Under the pieces are notes generated by a model, which searched no databases, was not told where the DNA came from, and worked only from the letters and a program-made list of their open reading frames with translations. Below, piece after piece: positions 51,196 through 60,181 of a DNA stretch of 64,000 nucleotides; the first letter of the stretch is position 1, and every line of letters begins with the position of its first letter. The DNA comes from Salinivirga cyanobacteriivorans (lineage in GTDB: Bacteria > Bacteroidota > Bacteroidia > Bacteroidales > Salinivirgaceae): the NCBI RefSeq assembly GCF_001443605.1, contig NZ_CP013118.1, positions 1,747,501 to 1,811,500 of the forward strand, written 5' to 3'. The position numbers and the translations under genes are program-made.

Positions 51196-52551
51196 CTATT
51201 TGTGAAGCTGAGCAATAATGCCTTCAGCCGCCTTAATCATCACATTCTTTGTGGGTGCAGTTGTAAGAAGTGGATGCGTACCGATCTGGAAAGAAACCAA
51301 CTCGTATACTGTTACCCTTTTTTGAATGGCCATGCTTATGGTATTAATAATTTCTCCTGAAGATTTGCCTCCCCAAACTTCTCCACCGAGTATACTTCCA
51401 TCAGAAACAGAAGCAAAAAGCCTTACCGTAAGTGGCTGTGTATCATCTAAAGTACCAGGATGACGGTCTACATCAGAAAATTTTGCTGTCAGGTATTCAA
51501 CCCCGGCTTCGCTTGCAGTGTTTTCATTAACTCCGGCAGAAGCCATTGAAAGATTATTCACTTCAGTTGAGAAAACGCCCAGTGTTCCTGAAAAACAGCG
51601 TTTAATTTTTATCCCAAACATATTGTATCCTAAAATACGAGCTTCTGCGGTTGCTGTTGAGGCCAACATAATATTGTCCTCCCGGCCAGTCAAAAAGCCT
51701 ATTGTACCGGCACAGTCACCTACAGCATAAACATGATTTTTATTGGTTCTTCCAAAATTATCAATACGAATTGCACCAATGCTATTTAAATCCACACCGG
51801 CATCTTTAGCCAGGGCTGTGTTGGGACTATAGCCAATTGACATAATTACCATATCGGCCGGAATTTGTTCACCTGCTGATGTAACAACAGACTGAACCTC
51901 CCCATTCTCTCCTTCCAGATGATCGACTTTGGTAGAAGTCAAAACATTTAATCCGGTATCTCTAAGTTTATCAGTGGCAATAGTAGCCAGCTCCTTAGAA
52001 AAAGCTTTACTGAAACACTGATCTTCTAGTTCTATCAATGATACATTTGCTTTTCCTTCCAGATGCATCTGCTCAGCCACTTCAGCACCAATAAAACCAC
52101 CACCAATAATAACAATATTTTTAGCCTCATTAGCTTTTTCTTTCAAATGTTCAATGTATTGATAGCTCTTCTTTACATAAAAAACACCTTTCAGATCATA
52201 ACCATTAATAAACTTTGGTACTACAGGTTCAGAACCCGTGGCAAAAACAAGGCGTTCAAACCCGAATTCGGCTCCAGATGCTACTTTTACTTTTCTTGCA
52301 TCCAGATCGACACCAACAGCCTTGTCAACAACTACCTCCCCTCCTGCATCCAAAAAGGGCTTGGGGCCCATTGCATTTTTCGAAACATCATCTAACCGAT
52401 GAAAAACATAAGGAATTCCGCAAGGCACAAGACCTTTATCTTCTTCACCAATCATCAATATGCTTTTATCAGGGTTTTGCTTTTTTGCTGTCACTCCAGC
52501 TATAATTCCGGCTGGTCCTTTTCCTAAAATTATTACGTCGTATGTGTTCAT
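51196..52551 (-). CDS. FAD-dependent pyridine nucleotide-disulfide oxidoreductase (NADH oxidase/CoA-disulfide-reductase-like)
   Basis: The 451-residue enzyme has an N-terminal FAD dinucleotide site (VIILGKGPAGIIAGVTA), a single redox-active Cys near residue 43 (GLVPCGIPYVF) and an NAD(P)H fold (IVIIGGGFIGAEVAEQM). The second FAD stretch reads HVYAVGDCAGT, followed by a C-terminal dimerisation domain with VEYLTAKFSD and GGKSSGEIIN. A single Cys followed by Gly-x-Pro is typical of CoA-disulfide reductases and NADH oxidases. The substrate is uncertain. It stands alone, divergent from the NTF2-like gene across a region with strong palindromes. Confidence 0.85.
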   Translation of the reverse strand: MNTYDVIILGKGPAGIIAGVTAKKQNPDKSILMIGEEDKGLVPCGIPYVFHRLDDVSKNAMGPKPFLDAGGEVVVDKAVGVDLDARKVKVASGAEFGFERLVFATGSEPVVPKFINGYDLKGVFYVKKSYQYIEHLKEKANEAKNIVIIGGGFIGAEVAEQMHLEGKANVSLIELEDQCFSKAFSKELATIATDKLRDTGLNVLTSTKVDHLEGENGEVQSVVTSAGEQIPADMVIMSIGYSPNTALAKDAGVDLNSIGAIRIDNFGRTNKNHVYAVGDCAGTIGFLTGREDNIMLASTATAEARILGYNMFGIKIKRCFSGTLGVFSTEVNNLSMASAGVNENTASEAGVEYLTAKFSDVDRHPGTLDDTQPLTVRLFASVSDGSILGGEVWGGKSSGEIINTISMAIQKRVTVYELVSFQIGTHPLLTTAPTKNVMIKAAEGIIAQLHK

Positions 52552-52724
52552 TGTATTTATTATTAAAATGATACTGCAAAATTAGCAGTATTGTACAACA
52601 TATCGAAGCATTATGATGTATAATTATATCTATATTTGGAGATTAAGAGTACATTATGCTAATATAGCAAATCACACAAACACCTATACATCAAACCATT
52701 TGGTGTCAATATGCAACCACTCAT

Positions 52725-52766
52725 ATAATTTATATTCAGTATAAATTATGAACCATGGTTCATAAT
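52725..52766. promoter_or_regulatory. Overlapping inverted repeat and 22-bp perfect palindrome between divergent genes
   Basis: ATAATTTATA-TTCAG-TATAAATTAT at 52725-52749 overlaps a 22-bp perfect palindrome at 52745-52766 with the half-site ATTATGAACCA. Such ATGAACC/GGTTCAT palindromes look like TetR-type operators. They lie about 175 and 110 bases from the two divergent starts and probably regulate one or both. Confidence 0.6.
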
Positions 52767-52878
52767 ATTGCTCAATCAATACAAATATGCCCGGCAAAAA
52801 AGCAATCAGCCGGGTTATAAAAAAACAAATTATTGGAAATTTTTAGATAAATTGCATAATCATTAAAAACTTTAAAGT

Positions 52879-53322
52879 ATGTATTATATCAGAATTGCAA
52901 TTACACTAATGGCACTCACCTTTGCAGTTTCAGCCAGCATGGGTCAAAAAGACAGGCTAATGATTCAAAAGGTAATTGAAGAAGGTTATGTTCAAGGTCT
53001 GCATAACAAGGGCGATCTTCAAAAAACAGCAGCTAGTTTCCACCCCGGGTTTAATTTACTTGGTGTGCGTAATAATATGCTTACTAAATTCCCAATATAT
53101 TCATGGCTGGAATCGAGCAAACAGCGCAGAGAAAAGTCTGAAGATAAGCGGACATCAAGAACCATTGCAAAGTACCCTATGATAGACATTACGGGCAACG
53201 CTGCAATTGCAAAGGTTGAACTCTACAAAGACGACAAAAAAATCTTCACAGATTATCTATCGCTGTATAGATTTAATGAGGGTTGGCGTATAGTCAGTAA
53301 AATCTACCATGATCACAGATAA
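52879..53322 (+). CDS. Exported NTF2-like (lumazine-binding-like) protein
   Basis: The 147-residue protein has an N-terminal signal peptide (RIAITLMALTFAVSASMGQ) and a compact cone-shaped NTF2 fold judged by pattern. It reads KVIEEGYVQGLHNKGDLQKT, FHPGFNLLG, then GNAAIAKVELYKDDKKIFTD and YLSLYRFNEGWRIVSKIYH. The closing tryptophan strand is characteristic of the lumazine-binding-like/SnoaL-type group. Ligand and role are unknown. It may share regulation with the divergent oxidoreductase. Confidence 0.75.
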   Translation: MYYIRIAITLMALTFAVSASMGQKDRLMIQKVIEEGYVQGLHNKGDLQKTAASFHPGFNLLGVRNNMLTKFPIYSWLESSKQRREKSEDKRTSRTIAKYPMIDITGNAAIAKVELYKDDKKIFTDYLSLYRFNEGWRIVSKIYHDHR

Positions 53323-53353
53323 TTTAACTGGCTCAACACATTTGTTCAGGTTT

Positions 53354-54052
53354 TTAATGCGGCCATTGAAATGGAGTCTCCTTTACCAGATCAATTCCAT
53401 CAGGAGAAACTTCAGCCTGCATGGCAATGACCTCCACACCTGAATCAATGGCCTTTTTTAAAGCATCGGCATAGGCTGGATCGATATCCACTGCAGGTCC
53501 TGCTTTGGCAACATCCATGCGCTGTACCACATAAAACATTACTGCCCGTAAGCTCTCTTCTTTTACGCGAATTAATGTTTGCAGGTGTTTGCGGCCACGC
53601 TCAGTTTTGGCGTCAGGAAAAAGTGCAAAGTCACCATCTTTCATGGTTACATTCTTCACTTCTATAAAACAGGTTTCTTTATCGCTTTTAGCCATCACGT
53701 CAAACCGGCTGTCCTGAAACTTCACTTCTCTTTTTACTTCATCATAACCACGTAAGCCTGGAACCTGGCCACTTCGAATAGCTTCATAGGCCAGCAAATT
53801 GGGATGATTGGTATTAATTCCGATCCATTTGCCATTAATCATAATCATCTCCCATGTGAATTGGGTTTTCCGTTTTGGATCGTCTACAGGACTTAAATAA
53901 ACCTCGGCGCCCTCTTCCAGGCAGGTTTTCATACTGCCTGAATTCGTACAATGGGCAGTTATTTCCTGTCCATCTTCAAGTTTTACATCGGCTAAGAAGC
54001 GTTTATATCGTCTTATTAGACGGCCATGCACAAGTTTCTTATTAAATTTCAT
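53354..54052 (-). CDS. sfsA: DNA/RNA nuclease SfsA
   Basis: The 232-residue protein has the SfsA pattern: RRYKRFLADVKLEDGQEITAH, CTNSGSMKTCLEEGAEVYLS, WIGINTNHPNLLAYEAIR, and CFIEVKNVTMKDGDFALFPD. DVMAKSD and IEVKNVT hold the PD-(D/E)xK residues. It follows a lipoprotein gene by 3 bases on the same strand. Confidence 0.9.
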   Translation of the reverse strand: MKFNKKLVHGRLIRRYKRFLADVKLEDGQEITAHCTNSGSMKTCLEEGAEVYLSPVDDPKRKTQFTWEMIMINGKWIGINTNHPNLLAYEAIRSGQVPGLRGYDEVKREVKFQDSRFDVMAKSDKETCFIEVKNVTMKDGDFALFPDAKTERGRKHLQTLIRVKEESLRAVMFYVVQRMDVAKAGPAVDIDPAYADALKKAIDSGVEVIAMQAEVSPDGIDLVKETPFQWPH

Positions 54053-54055
54053 TAT

Positions 54056-54820
54056 CTAATTTTCCGATTTTTTATCTGGTTTCTTTATATCATCATACTC
54101 TAAACTACGGAGTCCCAGTCCCTGAATAAAAACAAGTAATTTTTCCTGATTGAGACCTCTTATAAAAGCCTCGATATCTTCAAATTCTTGCTGCACATGT
54201 TTTTTAAACATTACTCCATCTCCAACTTTATAATCATTGTATTGTTTATTTGCGTCCTCACCCCAGTATAGCTTTGAAAGGTTTAATTTTTTCAACTGAA
54301 AATCGCCCTCTTTATCATTATAAAACACAACTGCATTCTTATCTGACAGCGATACTATGCGCACTGAATAAATTTCTTTCTGGTCCAGCATTAATACCTG
54401 ATCGTTAAGCTTAAAGTCATTAGTTGATAAAATTTTGTTTTTCGAAAACTGATTTAAATACCGATCGGAATAATCAATTTGTAAATTATTATCCCATGCA
54501 ACAACATCGGCAATAGTAATTACCTCATGCTTCAGGACAGGTCCAACCCAGGTTCGTTTTGAGTTTACCACCAGGTTTTCTAAAGTCTGATTCGGTTCCA
54601 ATGGATATGACATGCGCATATTTCTGTATGCTTCGGCAAAAAGCATATCTTTGTTTAAACCACCTATACCAAAGACATAGGTAGCTTTACTGTAACCAAC
54701 TGCCAAATCGACGTAGGTGTAATTTTCACCTGTTCGGGTATGGGTATTGTTAATATTCCCCTGGTGCGATGCACATGAAGCCAATAAAAAAGGCAAAATA
54801 AAAAAGGATAGCTGTTTCAT
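54056..54820 (-). CDS. Lipoprotein of unknown function
   Basis: The 254-residue protein has a lipobox ending LLASC followed by ASHQGNINN. No acidic export signal follows the Cys, so it is expected to stay on the periplasmic side. The mature part contains KATYVFGIGGLNKDMLFAEA, WVGPVLKHEVITIADVVAWD, and later EIYSVRIVSLSDKNAVVFYN. Its family is not recognised. It starts the pair with sfsA (3-base gap). Confidence 0.65.
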   Translation of the reverse strand: MKQLSFFILPFLLASCASHQGNINNTHTRTGENYTYVDLAVGYSKATYVFGIGGLNKDMLFAEAYRNMRMSYPLEPNQTLENLVVNSKRTWVGPVLKHEVITIADVVAWDNNLQIDYSDRYLNQFSKNKILSTNDFKLNDQVLMLDQKEIYSVRIVSLSDKNAVVFYNDKEGDFQLKKLNLSKLYWGEDANKQYNDYKVGDGVMFKKHVQQEFEDIEAFIRGLNQEKLLVFIQGLGLRSLEYDDIKKPDKKSEN

Positions 54821-54926
54821 TTTAATAGTTTTGTAATTTCTTCAAACATATAAAAAATAAGTTGACTCTAATAAATTTCAGGCAGTTTGCCTGCACAATA
54901 TTAATAAAATTAATATAGTACTGATT

Positions 54927-56093
54927 ATGCCGGCAAAAAACAACAAGCAAAACATAATAATAATCTTCTCAATTACATTATTAGCAGTGATGGGTGTAGC
55001 AAGCTTAACGCCAGCATTCCCCACAATAGCGCGACATTTCAACCTAAATATGGATGAAATAGGCTTATTAATTACAGCTTTCACCATACCGGGTATTTTT
55101 ATGGCCCCTTTGATGGGGATACTGGCCGACAGGTTGGGTCGTAAAGCTGTGCTAATACCATCATTAATTCTTTTCGGACTGGCCGGCGCTGCTTGTGCTC
55201 ATACAAACAATTTCAACACATTGCTTATCCTGAGAGTTTTTCAGGGACTCGGTGCAGCATCGTTGGGTTCACTAAATATTACAATAATTGGAGACCTTTT
55301 TGAAGGAAACCGACGCACCACAATAATGGGCTACAATGCAAGTGTACTCAGCATTGGAACCGCATTTTATCCTGCCATTGGTGGGGCCCTGGCATTGATT
55401 AACTGGAAATTCATTTTTTACCTACCATTACTAGCCATACCCATTGCTATGTGGGCACTAACCACATTACCGACACCCAGACCAGAAAATGGACAAAATG
55501 TAAAAAACTATTTCTATAGTTTATGGAAAATAGTGAATCAGCCCTATGTATGGGCGTTATTTTCCATGAATATTTTTGTTTTTATCATACTATATGGTGC
55601 ATATTTAACATTCCTCCCTTCATTTTTAGAGACAAAATTCCAAGCTGACTCTTTTGAAATTGGAATCATTATGTCAATCATGTCAATAACCACAGCTATC
55701 ACAGCAACTCAACTTGGTAAAATCTCAAAGCGATTCAATAAAAGACTCATTTTAACACTATCATCAATTGCGTATATATTAGCCCTTGCTTTACTGGCCT
55801 TGTCAACTAATATTACAATGGTAATAATGGCAGTCATTATATACGGATTTGGACAGGGATTATTTATTCCAACAATTCAGACTTTACTGGCCGGCATTGC
55901 ATCTGTGAGGGAGCGAGCCTCCATAATGTCGATAAACAGCATGGTGTTGCGTATTGGCCAATCAATGGGACCTGTGGTTATGGCACTTTTCTATATAGAA
56001 GAAAAATTCTTTTTTGTGTTTATGGCCGCATCTGCAATTGCACTGGGAATCCTGATAATTAATAACATATTTATGCGTTTTAATACCAAATAG
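54927..56093 (+). CDS. MFS transporter
   Basis: The 388-residue protein has twelve hydrophobic helices in the 6+6 pattern. The A-like motif between helices 2 and 3 reads GILADRLGRKAVLIP and the helix-4 region VFQGLGAASLGSLN; a second-half repeat reads GKISKRFNKRLILT. This is the drug:proton antiporter-like (DHA1/Bmr) layout; the substrate is unknown. It is transcribed on its own, divergent from the lipoprotein gene. Confidence 0.88.
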   Translation: MPAKNNKQNIIIIFSITLLAVMGVASLTPAFPTIARHFNLNMDEIGLLITAFTIPGIFMAPLMGILADRLGRKAVLIPSLILFGLAGAACAHTNNFNTLLILRVFQGLGAASLGSLNITIIGDLFEGNRRTTIMGYNASVLSIGTAFYPAIGGALALINWKFIFYLPLLAIPIAMWALTTLPTPRPENGQNVKNYFYSLWKIVNQPYVWALFSMNIFVFIILYGAYLTFLPSFLETKFQADSFEIGIIMSIMSITTAITATQLGKISKRFNKRLILTLSSIAYILALALLALSTNITMVIMAVIIYGFGQGLFIPTIQTLLAGIASVRERASIMSINSMVLRIGQSMGPVVMALFYIEEKFFFVFMAASAIALGILIINNIFMRFNTK

Positions 56094-56266
56094 CATAAAA
56101 CCGATCAACTTTTGCTTATTAAAGTTGTTTAATTTGTTTATTACAATAATCTTTACCAGCTCAAAAGCCTATTTAAATTTTCTGAGAACATAGTAGTTAT
56201 TCACTAATTTTAAGTAAATTACATAAAACATCTATTCATTAGCAGACAAATAACCATCTAAAAGAA

Positions 56267-57358
56267 ATGCGCATGGCCAGATCTACTTACAGTATCATTA
56301 CAGGAACGGGGAGCTATATACCTACAGAACGAATAAAAAACGAAGATTTTTTAGTCAATGAGTTTTATGAATCTAATGGAGAACGGATTCAAAAAACCAA
56401 TGAGGAAATTATTCGAAAATTTGCCGAAATCACAACAATTGAAGAGCGCCTGTATGCATCAGACGATTTAATGACCTCTGACATTGCCTTTTTTGCAGGT
56501 GAAAAGGCTATTGAGAATGCCTCCATAAACAAAGAAGACTTGGACTATATAATTGTAGCACACAATTTCGGAGATGTAAAGCCCGGATCGAACAGGACAG
56601 ATTTGGTACCTTCACTGGCAGCAAGAGTAAAATACAAATTAGGCATAGAAAACCCTGAATGTGTAGCCTACGACATAGCATTTGGTTGCCCCGGATGGTT
56701 GCAGGGCATAATACAGGCCGATTACTTTATCAAATCGGGCGATGCAAAAAAAATCTTAGTAATTGGTGCAGATATTTTATCCCGGATTTCGGACAAGCAT
56801 GATCGTGACAGTATGATTTACGCCGATGGAGCCGGAGCTACAATTCTAGAAGCCCAGGAAAGCGAAACTCCAACCGGTATTCTTGCGCACAAAACGCGAT
56901 CTGATACTATTGAGTACTCGCATATGCTCTATATGGATAAATCATTTAAAAGCACTTACGAACCATCTGATGATATATTTCTAAAAATGAATGGCCGGAG
57001 ATTATACCAGTATGCCCTGGAAAATGTACCCCAGGCCATTAAAAGTTGTCTTGAAAAAAGCGAAACCCCAATTGAAGATGTAAAGAAAGTATTGATTCAT
57101 CAGGCTAATGGTAAAATGGATGAAGCGATTTTAAAAAGACTGTATAAGCTTTACCACATCAAAGACGTCCCTGAATATACCATGCCAATGACCATTTCAT
57201 GGATGGGTAACAGTTCTGTAGCTACCATTCCTACTTTACTTGATTTAATATTAAGAGGTGAACTCGAGTCACACAGTTTAAAAACAAATGACACAATAGT
57301 TTTTGCATCAGTGGGTGCAGGAATGAATATTAACGCTTTGAGCTACAAGTTTCATTAA
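56267..57358 (+). CDS. Ketoacyl-ACP synthase III (FabH-like)
   Basis: The 363-residue thiolase-fold protein has the catalytic Cys141 in AFGCPGWLQGI, the His in KVLIHQANGKMDEAIL and the Asn in ISWMGNSSVATIPTL, the complete Cys-His-Asn triad. It is a little longer than the usual FabH, and the N-terminal SIITGTGSYIPTE is normal. It probably condenses an acyl-CoA with malonyl-ACP, as in branched or starter fatty-acid synthesis; a secondary-metabolite role is not excluded. It is a single gene ending at a bidirectional terminator. Confidence 0.88.
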   Translation: MRMARSTYSIITGTGSYIPTERIKNEDFLVNEFYESNGERIQKTNEEIIRKFAEITTIEERLYASDDLMTSDIAFFAGEKAIENASINKEDLDYIIVAHNFGDVKPGSNRTDLVPSLAARVKYKLGIENPECVAYDIAFGCPGWLQGIIQADYFIKSGDAKKILVIGADILSRISDKHDRDSMIYADGAGATILEAQESETPTGILAHKTRSDTIEYSHMLYMDKSFKSTYEPSDDIFLKMNGRRLYQYALENVPQAIKSCLEKSETPIEDVKKVLIHQANGKMDEAILKRLYKLYHIKDVPEYTMPMTISWMGNSSVATIPTLLDLILRGELESHSLKTNDTIVFASVGAGMNINALSYKFH

Positions 57359-57403
57359 GGAAAATAAAGTTAGCAAAAGCTCAATAAAAGCCTCTGTCTA
57401 AAA

Positions 57404-57445
57404 AATCCCCGTTAGTGATAAATTCTCGCTAGCGGGATTTTTTTT
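57404..57445. terminator. Bidirectional intrinsic terminator
   Basis: AATCCC(C)GTTAG at 57404-57415 pairs with CTAGCGGGATT at 57429-57439 with one bulged C. T-runs follow on both strands. It separates the convergent KAS III-like and GlsB-like genes and contains the last codon of the latter. Confidence 0.85.
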
Positions 57446-58370
57446 CTTGAATATAGCTATTCACGTGCCTTTCTATTTTGGAAGGATAAATATCTTCAAT
57501 TTTTATCATAATGGCCGTTTCTTCCACCCCACCAAAATATTTATTAAAAGAAGTACCAAAAGTTTTCATTGAAGGCGAAAGATTCATATAGGCATTGATC
57601 AGCGGTGGAATATTTTCCCCTAATTTCCGCACATTCTGACTCAGGATTTTTTTATTCTCCTCAAAGGATGAACCTGTAAAAAGTTCATCGTATGCTTCAT
57701 AGTCTATACCTAATTCCATTGGTTCTATCAGCTCCATGAGGTTTTCGTCATCAGAAAATTGTTTCTGCAGGAAGTATAAAATCATGTTGCGCGCTTCGGT
57801 ATTAAAATGTGGATACATGGTTACTTTGCCAAAAAAGTACCTGGTTTCAGGATACTCTACAACAAGTGCACCTAAACCATCCCACAAATTGTCCAGCGCA
57901 AAAATACCTTTTCGGGTTGAGCTGGAGGATTGATAATCCGGATGCACGAAAGACCGACCCAACTCTATTGTATATGGTAAATACTCCTGTATAAACTGGT
58001 CGCTAAAATAAAAAAGTCTGTATGTTGCAAGCTGTAAAACACCATCTTCGTCACGCTGTGCTTTATTACAAACAATATATCTATAACCACCCAGAACAAT
58101 CCGCTCTTCAGGCGACCACACTATTAGCTGGTAATAAGGCTCCTCCTGCATATCAAACTTATCCAGATCGATAGATTTTCCGGTCCCTCCACCAGCCAGG
58201 CGAAAAGTTAATTCACGTAACCGCCCAACCTCTTTTGTAAGATTAGGTGCATTATGGTAGGTAAATGCGTAAATTTCGTTATTGCCGTAATTTGTTTTAC
58301 GCACAAACTTATCAGGAGTAAGTTCTTTCTCCAGTAGTTCAGTTGGTATGGGTTCAATAATTGGATCCAT
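57429..58370 (-). CDS. glsB: GNAT-type N-acyltransferase, probable GlsB (glycine lipid synthesis)
   Basis: The 313-residue protein resembles ornithine-lipid/glycine-lipid N-acyltransferases. It has GRLRELTFRLAGGGTGKSID, IVLGGYRYIVC, then the family box ELGRSFVHPDYQSSSSTRKG and LGALVVEYPETRYFFGKVTM. GlsB of Bacteroides thetaiotaomicron joins a 3-hydroxy fatty acid from ACP to glycine. The O-acyltransferase that finishes the lipid lies directly upstream on the same strand, as in Bacteroides. The gene name is by family and context. Confidence 0.75.
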   Translation of the reverse strand: MDPIIEPIPTELLEKELTPDKFVRKTNYGNNEIYAFTYHNAPNLTKEVGRLRELTFRLAGGGTGKSIDLDKFDMQEEPYYQLIVWSPEERIVLGGYRYIVCNKAQRDEDGVLQLATYRLFYFSDQFIQEYLPYTIELGRSFVHPDYQSSSSTRKGIFALDNLWDGLGALVVEYPETRYFFGKVTMYPHFNTEARNMILYFLQKQFSDDENLMELIEPMELGIDYEAYDELFTGSSFEENKKILSQNVRKLGENIPPLINAYMNLSPSMKTFGTSFNKYFGGVEETAIMIKIEDIYPSKIERHVNSYIQEKKSR

Positions 58371-58619
58371 TCAATTCAATTTGTCCTCTAATTCTACACA
58401 AAAAACAGTCCGTAATGTTTATTTTGGATGACTACAAAATATAACATTGTCTGCAAAAACAATCCCAAATAGTTAAAAACAAGTCTGATTTTTTATTGGA
58501 ACAGCCACTTACTAACTTGACATAACCCTCAAAAAATCTAGTTAACAAACAATTAACCCTACATAAGGAATAATTTACCTATTTGCAAATTATTGAAAAT
58601 TGCCCAAATATAATGATTA

Positions 58620-59456
58620 TCATTCTTTCGGCTTGAGAGAATATGCAGTTTTTTTAATTTCAGCAGCCCACTCATCGGCTGTTTTTTCTTTTGTCAATGA
58701 CTTATAAGAGATTGGCGCTCCAAAGTAAACATCAAAATGTTCATTATACTGTTTAAACACTTCATCAGGTAAATAAAACATTTCAATATTTGCTTTTATA
58801 CCCAAACGTTTACGCCATTGCGCAACACGATAAAACCGTTTTGAATTATGTCCATCAAAGAACACCGGTACAATATCGCGTTCATATTTTCTTGCACGGT
58901 TCACAAAAGTCCGGTTCCATTTCAGATCCTGAATTTTCCCATTCACTTTTCGTGATACCAGGCCGAAAGGAAAATCCAGAATTGGATAGTCTGTTTTAAA
59001 GGCTTCATCAATTACCTGAATAGCTTTACGGCTATGGGTCCCATGTTTGTTGATGGGCAAAAACAAGGGTTCATAATTCTTAATCAGTAACAATAAGTCA
59101 TTCACTAACAACCTTGGCTCCCCCCAGTTTGATGCAATTAAATCAGCCATTACCACACCATCGAACCCTCCAAGCGGATGATTTGATGCAAAAATATATC
59201 GGCCTCCTTGTGTTACAACTTCAGCATTGTGCGTGGTATAAGTTACATTAAAATCCTTAAGTACAGAACGCACAAAATCAACCCCAAATTTATCTGCGTA
59301 ATCATATAATATCCGGTTTAACTCCTCCTCATGAATTGTACGCTTCAAATAGCGCATCACAAAACCTGGTATAGCTTTGGCTAAATTTTTATTCTTCGAA
59401 GCAATTGCTTCCTTTAAGTCAATTTGAACTGGCGTTATACTCTTCTTTTCTTCCAT
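58620..59456 (-). CDS. glsA: PlsC-like O-acyltransferase, probable GlsA (glycine lipid synthesis)
   Basis: The core has FASNHPLGGFDGVVMAD, the HxxxxD-type acyltransferase box with N-H-P-L-G-G-F-D, and later LFLPINKHGTHSRKAI and FPFGLVSRKV. GlsA adds a second fatty acid to the hydroxyl of the N-acyl glycine made by GlsB. The open frame reaches 59528, but the ATG at 59456 (MEEKKSITPVQIDLKEAIA) precedes the conserved part with a better start, so I chose it, giving 278 residues. It lies about 250 bases upstream of glsB, on the same strand. Confidence 0.75.
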   Translation of the reverse strand: MEEKKSITPVQIDLKEAIASKNKNLAKAIPGFVMRYLKRTIHEEELNRILYDYADKFGVDFVRSVLKDFNVTYTTHNAEVVTQGGRYIFASNHPLGGFDGVVMADLIASNWGEPRLLVNDLLLLIKNYEPLFLPINKHGTHSRKAIQVIDEAFKTDYPILDFPFGLVSRKVNGKIQDLKWNRTFVNRARKYERDIVPVFFDGHNSKRFYRVAQWRKRLGIKANIEMFYLPDEVFKQYNEHFDVYFGAPISYKSLTKEKTADEWAAEIKKTAYSLKPKE

Positions 59457-59641
59457 TACAAATTTTAGCTTTAGCAAGTTAAATATTATCCAAATACTGT
59501 TTATCTTACCAATGTAGTATTGACACAAATTAATATTACTACAAAATTAGAAAAAAATATACTTCATACAGTGATTTCAGTGTTTCTGCCTACCAGATAT
59601 CAATTTCCGTTCCTAATTCACCGCAAAAAGTTATCAACAAT

Positions 59642-59676
59642 GTGGGAAAAAGTGGATGATAGTGGTTGTAAGTGGG
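59642..59676 (+). promoter_or_regulatory. MraZ operator: four GTGGx repeats with 10-base period
   Basis: GTGGG, GTGGA, GTGGT and GTGGG start at 59642, 59652, 59662 and 59672. MraZ is known to bind G-rich direct repeats of this sort upstream of its own gene. TACTTTTG at 59694-59701 fits the -7 element of a promoter just downstream, 16 bases before the mraZ ATG. Confidence 0.85.
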
Positions 59677-59716
59677 AAAAATTGTTGTAATTTTACTTTT
59701 GTAAATTCTGTGCGGA

Positions 59717-60181
59717 ATGGTAACGTTTATAGGCGAATTCAATTTAAAAATAGATGCTAAAGGGCGATTGGTATTTCCATCAGCCCTCAAGAAGCAGATA
59801 AATTCATCTGCACAGGATAGCTTTGTGATAAAAGAAGATTTGTTTGAAAAATGTTTGGTGCTCTACCCAATGGAAGAGTGGGAGCGCCAAAACTCCATTT
59901 TAAGAAAAAAACTCAATCCCTTTAATGCAAAACACAATATGTTTTTAAGGGGATTCGCAAAGGGTGCTGCCGAATTATCGCTTGATGGAAGTAGTCGCCT
60001 ACTTATTCCAAAGCGATTACTGGACTATGCCAATATTGACAAGGAGGTGGTTCTGGCAGGGCAAAACGGGAAAATCGAGATTTGGTCTAAAGACCAATAC
60101 GAAGCATTGTTTAGTCAAGAAATTGATTACTCCGACCTTGCCGCAGAGGTTATTGGAGATAGTTTAAATCCTGAAGCATGA
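59717..60181 (+). CDS. mraZ: Transcriptional regulator MraZ
   Basis: The 154-residue protein has two AbrB-like beta domains. The first reads FIGEFNLKIDAKGRLVFPSA with the DxxGR motif, and the second FAKGAAELSLDGSSRLLIPK. It represses the division and cell-wall cluster it heads; its operator repeats lie 41-75 bases upstream. The last bases overlap the rsmH start by 4, showing tight coupling in the dcw operon. Confidence 0.95.
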   Translation: MVTFIGEFNLKIDAKGRLVFPSALKKQINSSAQDSFVIKEDLFEKCLVLYPMEEWERQNSILRKKLNPFNAKHNMFLRGFAKGAAELSLDGSSRLLIPKRLLDYANIDKEVVLAGQNGKIEIWSKDQYEALFSQEIDYSDLAAEVIGDSLNPEA

